Positions 1-7,932 of a stretch of DNA of 46,735 bases are shown piece after piece. Position 1 is the first letter of the stretch. Each line of letters begins with the position of its first letter. The translations under genes were made by a program, and so were the position numbers. This stretch comes from JAWWPY01 sp964412845 (GTDB lineage: Bacteria; Actinomycetota; Actinomycetes; Streptosporangiales; Streptosporangiaceae), in assembly GCA_964412845.1 (NCBI GenBank), contig CAYPQM010000032.1, positions 1 through 46,735 on the forward strand, read 5' to 3'. Below the pieces are notes generated by a model, which saw nothing but the letters and a program-made list of their open reading frames with translations, had not been told where the DNA came from and did no database searches.

Positions 1-2
1 AC

Positions 3-311
3 TCGTCCGGCCAGGCCCAGGAGTGCCTGCCCATCGAGGCTGCCCCGCGCGGCGTCGCCCTGGCCTGGGTGCCGTTCCCGGCTTCCGTATCGACGCTCAC
101 CGGGTACGCCGGGCTGGTCACCCCGCGCACCAGGTACCTGATGGCCCGCCTGTCCGACGGCACCACCAGGCGCCTGGCCACGATCGACGTCGGCGGGCGG
201 AAGTACACCGGGCTCGCCATCGGCCGCGGAACCAGGCTGGTCCGGCTGACCCTGTACGACGCCGCCGGGCATGCGTTCGCGACCACGACATCGATTCCGC
301 CCGGCAAATAA
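3..311 (+). CDS. C-terminal part of an unrecognised protein (5' end outside window)
   Basis: The frame is open from the first bases of the window to a TAA at 309-311, so at least 102 residues belong to a gene that begins upstream. An internal ATG at 69 exists, but the frame is coherent before it, so I treat the gene as truncated by the window edge. The residues alternate short hydrophobic and polar stretches (for example RLVRLTLYDAAGHAF), as in a beta-rich domain, and there is no membrane segment in the visible part. I do not recognise the family and propose no function. Confidence 0.5.
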   Translation, partial: SSGQAQECLPIEAAPRGVALAWVPFPASVSTLTGYAGLVTPRTRYLMARLSDGTTRRLATIDVGGRKYTGLAIGRGTRLVRLTLYDAAGHAFATTTSIPPGK

Positions 312-364
312 CGCCAGGTGCCGATCCGCCCGGAGCGGCCGCCGGCCGGGCCAGGAGATGAGGG

Positions 365-415
365 AACGGAAATCCGTTCTGCAATCTTGGCGGTTGGTGC
401 CCTATCGTCAGTTGT
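365..415 (+). promoter_or_regulatory. Candidate promoter and operator of the GabT-like gene
   Basis: A perfect inverted repeat AACGGA-AA-TCCGTT lies at 365-378. A -10-like TATCGT at 403-408 ends 7 bases before the ATG at 416, and no Shine-Dalgarno is present, so the mRNA may be leaderless. The repeat sits just upstream of where a -35 element would lie, a usual place for an activator or overlapping repressor site. The sequence elements are observed; their use is inferred. Confidence 0.4.
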
Positions 416-1771
416 ATGACCGTACAAGCCTCAGCCGGCGGCCCTGACCTCGCGCAGGAGCGCCGCCTCGTCACCGAGATCCCAGGTCCCGCCTCGCAGG
501 CGCTGCTCGCCCGGCGCGAGGCGAGCGTCGCGCGCGGAGTCAGTCACGTCCTGCCGGTGTTCATCACGGCGGCCGGCGGCGGCGTCCTGGTGGACGTGGA
601 CGGCAACTCGCTCATCGACTTCGGGTCGGGGATCGCCGTGGCTTCCGTGGGCAACAGCGCACCGCGGGTGGCCAGCCGGGTCCGTGAGCAGGCCGCCCGG
701 TTCACCCACACCTGCTTCATGGTCACGCCGTATGAGGAGTATGTCGCCGTGTGCGAGGAACTCGCCCGGCGTACCCCTGGCGACCATGACAAGCGGTCGG
801 CGCTGTTCAACTCCGGCGCGGAGGCGGTGGAGAACGCCGTCAAGATCGCCCGGCACGCCACCGGGCGGCAGGCCATTGTCGCGTTCGACCACGCCTACCA
901 CGGCCGGACCAACCTGACCATGGCCCTGACCGCGAAGAACATGCCCTACAAGGACAAGTTCGGGCCGTTCGCCGGGGAGATCTACCGGATGCCGATGGCC
1001 TATCCGCTGCGCTGGCCCGGAGGGGCTGACCGGTGCGCGGCGGAGGCCCTGGACGTCATCACCGGGCTGATCCACACCCAGGTCGGCGAAGGCAACGTGG
1101 CCGCGGTGATCATCGAGCCGATCCAGGGCGAGGGCGGTTTCGTGGTGCCGCCGGACGGGTTCCTGCCCGGCCTGGCCGAGTTCTGCGCCGAGCACGGCAT
1201 CCTGCTGATCGCCGACGAGATCCAGACCGGCTTCTGCCGGACCGGCGACTGGTTCGCCTGCGACCACGAGGAGGTCGTGCCTGATCTGGTCACGACCGCG
1301 AAGGGGATCGCGGGCGGACTGCCGCTGGCCGCGGTCACCGGGCGGGCGGAGATCATGGACTCGGTGCACGTCGGCGGCCTGGGCGGCACCTACGGCGGGA
1401 ACCCGGTGGCCTGCGCGGCGGCACTCGGGGCCATCGAGACCATGGCGGCCGAGGACCTCCCCGCCCGGGCCCGGCGGATCGGCGAGATCATGCTGCCGAG
1501 GCTGCACAAGCTCGCCGAGGCCTACCCGGTCATCGGCGACATCCGCGGCCGGGGCGCGATGATCGCGATCGAACTGGTCAGGCCGGGAGGCATCGAGCCA
1601 GATGCTGCGTCCGCGTCGAAGGCCGCCAAAGCCTGTCACGCCGCCGGGCTGGTCGTGCTGACCTGCGGGACGTTCGGGAACGTGCTGCGCTTCCTGCCGC
1701 CCCTGGTGATCGGTGAGCACCTGCTGGAGGAGGGCCTGTCTATCCTGGAGGACGCCTTCGCCGGCCTGTAG
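416..1771 (+). CDS. gabT: Class III (GabT-like) 4-aminobutyrate aminotransferase
   Basis: This 451-residue PLP enzyme probably moves the amino group of 4-aminobutyrate or a similar omega-amino acid to 2-oxoglutarate, giving succinate semialdehyde. Class III landmarks are in order: SGAEAVENAVKIAR (PLP phosphate contact), YHGRT, the IIEPIQGEGGF loop, the ADEIQTGF aspartate that contacts the PLP ring nitrogen, and TTAKG with the Schiff-base lysine at about 296. The length is normal for GabT. The start is ATG at 416, without a Shine-Dalgarno but with a -10-like hexamer at leaderless spacing. It stands alone, with no succinate-semialdehyde dehydrogenase beside it. The polyamine oxidase operon at the other end of the window would yield gamma-amino aldehydes feeding such an enzyme, but nothing here links them directly. 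Substrate specificity within class III cannot be fixed from motifs. Confidence 0.85.
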   Translation: MTVQASAGGPDLAQERRLVTEIPGPASQALLARREASVARGVSHVLPVFITAAGGGVLVDVDGNSLIDFGSGIAVASVGNSAPRVASRVREQAARFTHTCFMVTPYEEYVAVCEELARRTPGDHDKRSALFNSGAEAVENAVKIARHATGRQAIVAFDHAYHGRTNLTMALTAKNMPYKDKFGPFAGEIYRMPMAYPLRWPGGADRCAAEALDVITGLIHTQVGEGNVAAVIIEPIQGEGGFVVPPDGFLPGLAEFCAEHGILLIADEIQTGFCRTGDWFACDHEEVVPDLVTTAKGIAGGLPLAAVTGRAEIMDSVHVGGLGGTYGGNPVACAAALGAIETMAAEDLPARARRIGEIMLPRLHKLAEAYPVIGDIRGRGAMIAIELVRPGGIEPDAASASKAAKACHAAGLVVLTCGTFGNVLRFLPPLVIGEHLLEEGLSILEDAFAGL

Positions 1772-1890
1772 CCGGGGACGGACCGCACGGCGGGCCGCCG
1801 AGCGCGGCACGGGCGGGAATTGATCTCTTGACGGTGATCGGGAGCGATGTTACCAACGGGTAAGACCCGGCGCACCGTCAAGGAGGACCT

Positions 1891-2004
1891 GTGCTGCCCC
1901 GAAGCCCCCGCTCCCGTCAGTTCGTCTTCGCCGCCGCCACGATCGCCGTCGCCACGCTGCCCGTGCTGGCCATCGCAGCGCTGATGGTCAGCGGGTCACG
2001 GTGA
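1891..2004 (+). CDS. Possible small single-span membrane peptide (37 aa)
   Basis: A GTG at 1891 follows a strong AAGGAGG (1880-1886, spacing 4). The frame encodes 37 residues: a basic start with three arginines, then about 22 hydrophobic residues (FVFAAATIAVATLPVLAIAA...), ending SGSR. A TTGACG at 1828-1833 could be a -35 element, but I see no good -10 at 16-18 bases. The ORF overlaps the 3' end of the convergent DUF4097-like gene by 17 bases. The ribosome site and the membrane-like composition support a real small protein; its size and isolation argue for caution. No family is recognised. Confidence 0.4.
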   Translation: MLPRSPRSRQFVFAAATIAVATLPVLAIAALMVSGSR

Positions 2005-2896
2005 CGTCGCCGGACCCACTGGTGACGCTGATGACGTGCTTGGACGACGAGCTCCGCGGCACGGTGACGGCGGTGTTCCCCGAAGAAGAGCTGGCGATGA
2101 CGTCGTAGGCCGTTGGGCCCGGCGGGAGCACCACCGTGACATTCCCGGAGCTGTCACTGACCTGGACCCTGTCCGGGACCTTCGTGAAGGTCAGGGTGAT
2201 GTCGCCGGACCCGTCGCGGCCGGACACGTCGGTCGCGGCCAGGCCATCGATGGCGACGTTGCCTGAACCGTCCTGGAACCGGATGCTGCCCGACAGGCCG
2301 GACGCGTCGATATCGCCGGACCCGACATCCAGCCGGATGCCTCCCGCCAGGCGGGAGGCGGCGATGTTGCCGGAGCCGTCATCCAGCCGGATGGTTCCCG
2401 CCAGGTCCGCGGCCCCGAGGTCACCCGAGCCGTCCGAGAGCGTGACCGTGCCACGAAAACCGCGGGCGTCCATGTTCCCGGATGAGTCGGTGACCGTCAT
2501 GGGGAACCTGGCCGGAGCGGTGATGGCGTAGTCCAGCGAGCAGAGGCCGGCCGGCACCCGGCAGTGGGAGTGCAGGGCCAGGCCCGCCGCCGTCGACTGC
2601 CAGCTGAAGGCGGGCCGGACGAGGCTGCCACGGAGTGTCCCGCGCACCTGGACCTGGTCGCCAGTCCCGCTGCGGAGGGTGATGTCAGCGTCGCCAGCGG
2701 TCACACCGGTATGGCCGCCCTTGACCGGGACGCTCAGGGCGACCCGGTAAGTCACCTGGCGGGCAAGGCCGGTGATGGCCCCGCTGGCCCAGCCGGCCAC
2801 GCCCACCCCGATGACGGCGAGGGCGACGGGGACGCCGATGGCGAGGATCGCCCGGCGGGCGGGTGTCATGGGCAGCGGGGCGCTGGCGCTCGTCAT
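1988..2896 (-). CDS. DUF4097-like repeat protein, membrane-anchored
   Basis: The 302-residue product has one membrane segment near the N terminus (about 17-37) followed by an exported domain built of about 20-residue repeats of the type DGSGNI-xx-LxGxIRLxxGSGDI. Such repeats, rich in GSG and SSG turns, are typical of DUF4097 putative-adhesin domains, which probably fold as a beta-solenoid. It is the last gene of the kinase-regulator operon, and its ATG directly abuts the regulator's stop codon. In related operons such proteins are thought to belong to envelope stress systems, but their biochemical role is unknown. The exported domain could be a surface scaffold or part of the sensing system; neither is shown by sequence. 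Confidence 0.75.
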   Translation of the reverse strand: MTSASAPLPMTPARRAILAIGVPVALAVIGVGVAGWASGAITGLARQVTYRVALSVPVKGGHTGVTAGDADITLRSGTGDQVQVRGTLRGSLVRPAFSWQSTAAGLALHSHCRVPAGLCSLDYAITAPARFPMTVTDSSGNMDARGFRGTVTLSDGSGDLGAADLAGTIRLDDGSGNIAASRLAGGIRLDVGSGDIDASGLSGSIRFQDGSGNVAIDGLAATDVSGRDGSGDITLTFTKVPDRVQVSDSSGNVTVVLPPGPTAYDVIASSSSGNTAVTVPRSSSSKHVISVTSGSGDVTVTR

Positions 2897-3538
2897 TTAT
2901 CCGGCTCCCAGGTAGTGCAGGACGGCCAGGACCCGCCGGTGATCACGATCGGCGGGGGCCAGGCCGAGCTTGGCGAAGATGCTGTTGATGTGCTTCTCCA
3001 CCGCCCCCCCGCCGATGACCAGCGCGGCCGCGATGGCCGCGTTGGAGCGGCCCTCGGCCATCAGCCCGAGCACCTCCCGCTCGCGGGGAGTGAGGCCAAC
3101 CAGCGGATGACTGCTGCGGGCCAGCAGCTGGGCCACGACCTCCGGGTCGAGGGCACTGCCTCCGCCCGCCACCCGGTCCAGGGCGTCGAGGAACTCAGTC
3201 AGATCGGCCACCCGGTCCTTGAGCAGGTAGCCGACCCCGTGGGGGCGGCCGGACAGCAGTTCGGTGGCGTAACGCTCCTCCACGTACTGCGACAGCACGA
3301 GCACGCCGATGCCGGGCCAGCGGCTGCGCACCACCAGGGCGGCCCGCAGCCCCTCGTCGGTGAAGGTCGGCGGCATCCGCACGTCGACCACCACGGCGTC
3401 CGGCTCGTGCTGGCCGACGGCCCGGAGGAACTCCTCGCCGTCCCCGGCGGTCGCCACGACGTCGTGGCCGGCCTCGGCCAGCAGCCGGGTCAGGCCCTCG
3501 CGCAGCAGCACCGAGTCCTCCGCGATCACGATCCGCAT
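2897..3538 (-). CDS. LuxR/NarL-family response regulator
   Basis: This is a 213-residue two-domain regulator. The receiver domain (about 1-120) has the acidic pocket IAEDS and the phospho-acceptor aspartate at about 52 (VVVDVRMPP). The C-terminal LuxR helix-turn-helix begins LTPREREVLGLMAEG and contains the recognition segment AVEKHINSIFAKLGL. The 5' end overlaps the sensor kinase gene by 13 bases, so the pair is translationally coupled. The kinase at 3526-4839 should phosphorylate it. Likely targets are its own operon and the divergent membrane-protein/MMPL genes, inferred from position only. Confidence 0.92.
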   Translation of the reverse strand: MRIVIAEDSVLLREGLTRLLAEAGHDVVATAGDGEEFLRAVGQHEPDAVVVDVRMPPTFTDEGLRAALVVRSRWPGIGVLVLSQYVEERYATELLSGRPHGVGYLLKDRVADLTEFLDALDRVAGGGSALDPEVVAQLLARSSHPLVGLTPREREVLGLMAEGRSNAAIAAALVIGGGAVEKHINSIFAKLGLAPADRDHRRVLAVLHYLGAG

Positions 3539-4839
3539 GGCAGGTCCACCTCGATCACGGTCGGGCCGCCCGCCGGGCTGTGCACGGACAGCCTTCCGTC
3601 CACTCCGGTGACCCGGTCGGCCAGGCCGGACAGGCCCTGTCCGTGCGGGTCGGCACCGCCGATCCCGTCGTCGCGGATCATGATGTGCAGCAGGTCCCCG
3701 CGGCGGTCGGCCGAGATCTCGGCGCGGGTCGCGCGGGCGTGCTTGGCGATGTTGGTGAGCGCCTCCGCGACGACGAAGTAGGCGATGGCCTCGACCGACG
3801 GCGCCGCCCTGACGGGCATGTCGGCGCGCACGGTGACCGGCACCGGGCTGAGCGCGGCCAGGCCGGACAGCGCGGCGTCCAGGCCCCGGTCGGCCAGCAC
3901 CGGCGGATGCACGCCCCGGACTAGGTTGCGCAGCTCGACCAGGGCCTCCTTGGCCTCCGCGTGCGCCTGGTCGATGATGTCCCTGGCCCCCTCCGGATCA
4001 TCGGCGAACCTGGCCTTGGCCCGCCCCAGGTCCATGGCCAGGGACACCAGGCGCTGCTGGGCGCCGTCGTGCAGATCGCGCTCGATCCGGCGGCGTTCCG
4101 CTTCCGCGACGCCCACCACCCGGGCCCGGCTGCGCTCAAGCTCACCGATCCGGGCGGTCATGTCCGCGCCGCTGCCCAGGCCGATCAGGTACCGGGCGAT
4201 CGCGGTGTCAGCGACCGCCAGCGCCCGGGTCAGCTGGGGCGCTGCGAGCAGCAGGATCAGGCCCACCGGCACCGCCGCTGCCAGCCGGGCCGGGCTGCCC
4301 AGCACGGGCCCGGTGTCCGCGCCCGGCCAGAGCCGGGGCAGCAGCCAGCCCAGGCCAGGAAGCCCGAGCAAGGCCAGGGGCAGCGACCACACCACGAGGA
4401 CGATGACCGCCTGCACCGTGCCGAGCGGGAACCGGAGCAGCGCGTACCCGAATTGCCGGAGCGTCGTGAGCGAGGCCATCGCCCGCCAGGTGCGCCGCCA
4501 CCAGCTCGCGCCCGGACTCAGAGCGCGTGGCGGGGCGGGCAGCCGGGCGCCGAGCATGACGGCGAACCTGGCCCGCTCGAACGCGGCGAACTGGTGGCAC
4601 AGCCAGCGCGTGGCCACGAGCACCGGGATGCCCGTGAGGGCCACCGGCAGCAGGGCGACGCCGACCGAGGCGGCCGTCACGAAGAAGACGAACGCCACCA
4701 GCCCGATGACCGGCCCGGCCAGCAGGTGGATGACCGCCAGCCAGGTCTGGCCGGACACGACCGGGCGGACGGCCCGCTGCAGCAGGCTGGCTGACGACGC
4801 CCGGGCGGCAGGGCCGGACGCAGCGCCGCTGTCGGCCAT
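3526..4839 (-). CDS. Two-component sensor histidine kinase (HisKA_3 type)
   Basis: The 437-residue kinase has an N-terminal membrane region (about 30-205) with four or so hydrophobic spans, resembling the putative sensor domain common in actinomycete kinases. It is followed by the dimerisation/phosphotransfer helix ERRRIERDLHDGAQQR with phospho-accepting His at about 257, and a C-terminal ATPase domain with an N box (EALTNIAKHA) and G box (DDGIGGADPHGQGLSGL). The start ATG at 4839 has AGGAGG just upstream. It heads a three-gene operon with the LuxR regulator and the DUF4097-like protein and is divergent from the genes at 5057 and 5583. The signal is unknown; most of the sensor lies within the membrane, as in kinases that respond to envelope disturbance. 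Confidence 0.92.
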   Translation of the reverse strand: MADSGAASGPAARASSASLLQRAVRPVVSGQTWLAVIHLLAGPVIGLVAFVFFVTAASVGVALLPVALTGIPVLVATRWLCHQFAAFERARFAVMLGARLPAPPRALSPGASWWRRTWRAMASLTTLRQFGYALLRFPLGTVQAVIVLVVWSLPLALLGLPGLGWLLPRLWPGADTGPVLGSPARLAAAVPVGLILLLAAPQLTRALAVADTAIARYLIGLGSGADMTARIGELERSRARVVGVAEAERRRIERDLHDGAQQRLVSLAMDLGRAKARFADDPEGARDIIDQAHAEAKEALVELRNLVRGVHPPVLADRGLDAALSGLAALSPVPVTVRADMPVRAAPSVEAIAYFVVAEALTNIAKHARATRAEISADRRGDLLHIMIRDDGIGGADPHGQGLSGLADRVTGVDGRLSVHSPAGGPTVIEVDLPCGS

Positions 4840-5056
4840 CCGCTCCTCCTGCCTTCCCGGGTGCCCCTGGACGCGGGGCTGATGCTGCTGACGCTAGGCG
4901 ACGGGGGGGCCGCGCTGCCATCCCAGTGCCCCCCGGCTCGACCCGGGTGCTGGCCCCACCCCGGAACCGGAGGCCTGCGGGATGTCGCCCGGGAGCCGCG
5001 ATCCCGGATGCTGTCTGGCGAGGCCTGCCCAGGCCACATCCTGACGGAGGTTGAAC
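4840..5056. promoter_or_regulatory. Divergent control region between kinase operon and membrane-protein gene
   Basis: This 217-base non-coding stretch must carry the promoters for both directions. It ends at 5044-5050 with the Shine-Dalgarno ACGGAGG for the rightward gene and begins with the AGGAGG of the kinase gene. G-runs and C-runs near 4905-4940 could pair (GGGGGG...CCCCCC), but I could not pick unambiguous -35/-10 elements. Confidence 0.45.
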
Positions 5057-5446
5057 GTGAGCGCCTCACCGCTTTCTCCCCAAGAGGTTCGCGCCGCAGC
5101 GGAAATCTACCGCGAGCTCGGGCCCGACTATCAAAGCGCGGTCGTCGAGTCGTTCCTCGATCGTGTCATCAGCGAGATCGATGCCCGGGTGGATGGGCGG
5201 ATCGCAGCCGGGACGCGGGCATCCGGGCGGCCGGCCGAGTCGCGGCCGGCCCGGCCGCCGAGACACGCACAGCCGGCGGTGATCGCGCTGGGCTCGATGG
5301 TGCTCGGCATCCCGCTCAGCGCCGTCGCCGCCGCGGCCGGTACGCACCCGGCCGGATTCTGGGGACTGCTGGTGGTCTGGGTCTCGATCGCCGCCATCAA
5401 CATTGCCTACGCCATCCGGCTGCGGCCGCCGGATGGCCAGCGCTGA
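5057..5446 (+). CDS. Small membrane protein of unknown function (129 aa)
   Basis: The start is GTG at 5057, six bases after ACGGAGG; the TTG six bases earlier lies against the ribosome site and is unlikely. The N-terminal 50 or so residues are soluble and amphipathic (SPQEVRAAAEIYRELG...), ending in an acidic helix. A proline- and arginine-rich linker (about 60-78) leads to two hydrophobic spans near 80-97 and 104-120, then a short basic tail. This layout suggests a small inner-membrane protein with a cytoplasmic regulatory head. It is divergent from the sensor kinase operon and upstream of the MMPL gene in the same direction, so it may belong to the same regulon. No enzymatic motif is visible. 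Confidence 0.7.
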   Translation: MSASPLSPQEVRAAAEIYRELGPDYQSAVVESFLDRVISEIDARVDGRIAAGTRASGRPAESRPARPPRHAQPAVIALGSMVLGIPLSAVAAAAGTHPAGFWGLLVVWVSIAAINIAYAIRLRPPDGQR

Positions 5447-5468
5447 TCCGGCCGGCACCCGCAGACGT

Positions 5469-5486
5469 ATGGGGGCTAGCCCCCAT
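5469..5486. promoter_or_regulatory. Perfect 18-bp palindrome upstream of the MMPL gene
   Basis: ATGGGGGCTAGCCCCCAT reads identically on both strands with no spacer, followed by a second palindrome CCGGATCCGG at 5487-5496. It lies 23 bases after the stop of the small membrane protein and 96 bases before the MMPL start. A dimeric regulator's operator is the simplest reading; because the arms meet without a loop, it is less likely to be an ordinary terminator. The LuxR regulator encoded nearby is one candidate binder, by position only. Confidence 0.5.
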
Positions 5487-5582
5487 CCGGATCCGGCGGC
5501 CTGCAGGATGCCCCCGGCAGGCCCGGCTGAACGAGGCTTTCCCTGACCCCGAAGCGCATCCCACGACCAGATTGAGGTTCTC

Positions 5583-7835
5583 ATGCAGCGCTCATCCGCC
5601 ATCGCGCCGCCCGAGCACGCTGGACTGCACCCGCCCCGCCCCCGCACGCGGCCGCCCGTGGTCGAGCGGATCGCGGGCTGGAGTGCCCGGCACCGCAAGA
5701 CGGCGGTGCTGGGCTGGCTTTTCCTGGTCACCGCGGTCTTCGTCGGCGGCCAGATGCTTCCGGCCAAGAACATACAGAGCTATGACGCCGGCCAGTCCGG
5801 ACGGGCCGAGCAGACCTTGAACCGGCTGGGCGTGACCTCCCCGCCCGCCGAGACGGTGCTGATCCGGGCCCGGGCACCGGGCCGGACGTTCGCGGCTGAC
5901 CCGGAGCTGCGGCAGGCCACGCAGCAGGTGGCGACGGCCCTGCGGAACCGGCCGCGGTCCGCGGCGGATGTCCGCTCGCCGGTGAGCCCCGGCTCGGCGT
6001 CACTGGTCTCCGCCGACGGGCGCAACGCCCTGGTCACCTTCAGCATCCCGGGGAATCCGGATAACAAAGACCAGACCGTCGTCGGCGACCTGACCGCGGT
6101 GGCGGCGGTCCAGGCCCGCCACCCGGACATGCTCATCCAGGAGGCCGGGGACGCGAGCGGCGACCGGGCCCTCGGCGCCCTGGTGAACGCCGACTTCCAC
6201 AAGGCCGAGGTCACCTCGGTGCCGATCACGCTGATCCTGCTGGTGGCGGTATTCGGCGCGCTGATCGCCGCGGGCATCCCGCTGCTGCTCGCCGCGACCG
6301 CGGTGATGACCGCGATCTCGCTGCTCGCCATCCCGGGCCACTGGCTGCCGGTCGGGCAGAGCACCTCTGAGGTCGTGCTCCTCATCGGGATGGCGGTCGG
6401 CATCGACTACTGCCTGTTCTACCTGCTCCGGGAGCGTGCGGAACGGGCGATGGGCGCTGGAGTCAGAGAGGCACTGCGGATCGCCGCGGGCACGTCAGGC
6501 CGGGCGATCGTGATCTCAGGCCTGACCGTGATGATCGCACTCGGCGGGCTGTTCCTGACCGGAGCCGCGGAATTCACCGGCATGGCGATCGGCGCGATCA
6601 CGGTGGTCGGCGTGGCGGTGGTCGGCTCACTGACCGTCGTGCCGGCGCTGCTGTCCTGGCTGGGCCGGTGGGCCGACCGCGGCCGGATCCCGTTCCTGGG
6701 CCGGCGCCGCACCGCCGCCAAGCCGTCGAAGCTGTGGGCGGCGCTGGTCCGCCGGGTGGTGCGCCGGCCGCTGCTGTGGGGCGGAACGGCGGCGCTGGCC
6801 ATGCTCGTGCTGGCCGCGCCCGCGCTGGGCATGCGGCTGGCCTATCCGGTCAACGACGTGCCCAAGACCGTCCCCATCGTGGCCACCTTCGACCGGATCC
6901 AGCAGGCCTTCCCGCAGGCTCCGTCCCCGGCCATGGTGGTCGTGACGGGCGCCGACCTCACGGGTCCCGCAGCCAGGAACGCGATCGCCGCCCTGCAGGC
7001 CCGGGCTTCGGCCCACGGCCCGATCCGCGGGCCCATCACGACCGCCGCGGTGGCGGGCGGCCGCGCCCTGATCATCAACGTTCCGCTCGCGGGCAACGGC
7101 ACCGACACCGCGTCCAACCATGGCCTGCTCACTCTGCGGAGCCAGGCCCTGCCTGCCACCCTCGGCCGGGACACCGGCATCAGCTACGCCGTGACTGGCA
7201 ATACCGCGTCCAGTTACGACGACACCCACCAGCTCGACGCCCGCACTCCTATCGTGCTCGCCGTGGTGGCCGCGCTCGCCTTCGTCCTGCTGCTGGTGGC
7301 GTTCCGGTCCATCACCCTGCCGATGCTCTCGATCGGCCTCAACCTGCTGTCCGTCGGCGCCGCCTACGGCCTCATCACGCTGATTTTCCAGGACGGGAGG
7401 CTGCAGGGCCCGCTCGGCTTCACCAGCTTCGGCGCGATCACCCCCTGGGTCCCGCTGTTCATGTTCGTGTTCCTGTTCGGCCTGTCCATGGACTATCACG
7501 TTTTCATCCTCAGCCGGATCCGCGAGCTCCGGCTGGGCGGCGCGAGCACGACGGACGCGATCAGGCGCGGCATCGCCAGCAGCGCGGGCGTGGTCACCAG
7601 CGCGGCGGTCATCATGATGGCGGTGTTCTCCATCTTCGCCACGCTGCACCTCATCGAGCTGAAGATGCTCGGCGTGGGCCTGCCCGCCGCCGTCCTCATC
7701 GACGCCACCGTGGTGCGCGGTGTCCTCATGCCCGCGGCCATGACGCTGCTCGGCGACCGGTGCTGGTACCTGCCGGGCTGGCTGTCCTGGCTCCCGGGTA
7801 AGCGTGCGGCAGCCGCCGTCACCAACGCCCGCTGA
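5583..7835 (+). CDS. MMPL-family (RND-type) membrane transporter
   Basis: The 750-residue protein has the MMPL layout: a membrane span at about 41-57, a large external loop to about 195, a block of five or so spans, a cytoplasmic linker near 360-395, then a second span, loop and helix block. The two conserved membrane aspartates expected in the proton path are present, in GIDY (D275) and SMDY (D637), each followed by the family's F-x-L-x-R-x-RE pattern. These proteins export lipids, polyketides or drugs by proton exchange. GAGG lies five bases before the ATG. The gene follows a small membrane protein and a palindrome and ends in a strong hairpin. Cargo cannot be predicted; no lipid or polyketide synthesis genes adjoin it. 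Confidence 0.92.
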   Translation: MQRSSAIAPPEHAGLHPPRPRTRPPVVERIAGWSARHRKTAVLGWLFLVTAVFVGGQMLPAKNIQSYDAGQSGRAEQTLNRLGVTSPPAETVLIRARAPGRTFAADPELRQATQQVATALRNRPRSAADVRSPVSPGSASLVSADGRNALVTFSIPGNPDNKDQTVVGDLTAVAAVQARHPDMLIQEAGDASGDRALGALVNADFHKAEVTSVPITLILLVAVFGALIAAGIPLLLAATAVMTAISLLAIPGHWLPVGQSTSEVVLLIGMAVGIDYCLFYLLRERAERAMGAGVREALRIAAGTSGRAIVISGLTVMIALGGLFLTGAAEFTGMAIGAITVVGVAVVGSLTVVPALLSWLGRWADRGRIPFLGRRRTAAKPSKLWAALVRRVVRRPLLWGGTAALAMLVLAAPALGMRLAYPVNDVPKTVPIVATFDRIQQAFPQAPSPAMVVVTGADLTGPAARNAIAALQARASAHGPIRGPITTAAVAGGRALIINVPLAGNGTDTASNHGLLTLRSQALPATLGRDTGISYAVTGNTASSYDDTHQLDARTPIVLAVVAALAFVLLLVAFRSITLPMLSIGLNLLSVGAAYGLITLIFQDGRLQGPLGFTSFGAITPWVPLFMFVFLFGLSMDYHVFILSRIRELRLGGASTTDAIRRGIASSAGVVTSAAVIMMAVFSIFATLHLIELKMLGVGLPAAVLIDATVVRGVLMPAAMTLLGDRCWYLPGWLSWLPGKRAAAAVTNAR

Positions 7836-7863
7836 GCCGACAGGAGCCCGCTGACCAGCGTGC

Positions 7864-7892
7864 GGGGGCCCGGCTGCCAAAGCCGGGCCCCC
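7864..7892 (+). terminator. Strong GC hairpin after the MMPL gene
   Basis: GGGGGCCCGGCT (7864-7875), loop GCCAA, then AGCCGGGCCCCC (7881-7892) form a perfect 12-bp stem 28 bases after the MMPL stop. There is no U tract, as is common for actinomycete terminators. It isolates the following DUF72 gene. Confidence 0.8.
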
Positions 7893-7924
7893 TACTGATG
7901 TGTGATCTGCGCCTCGCGGGCAGA

Positions 7925-7932
7925 TACAGTCC
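7925..7932 (+). promoter_or_regulatory. -10-like element at leaderless spacing for the DUF72 gene
   Basis: TACAGT at 7925-7930 is immediately followed by the GTG at 7933, and no Shine-Dalgarno is present. Transcription would begin at or a few bases into the start codon. I see no clear -35 element. Confidence 0.35.

Noticed and set aside
1788..1800. CGGCGG-G-CCGCCG as gabT terminator
   Set aside because: The single-base centre cannot form a real loop and the stem would be too short.
431..1810. Long open frame antisense to the gabT-like gene
   Set aside because: High-GC antisense shadow; arginine-, glycine- and histidine-rich product without family motifs, while the opposite strand has complete class III aminotransferase motifs.
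2564..3781. Long rightward frame across the response regulator and kinase
   Set aside because: It spans two well-supported leftward genes and encodes a low-complexity product typical of out-of-frame GC-rich DNA.
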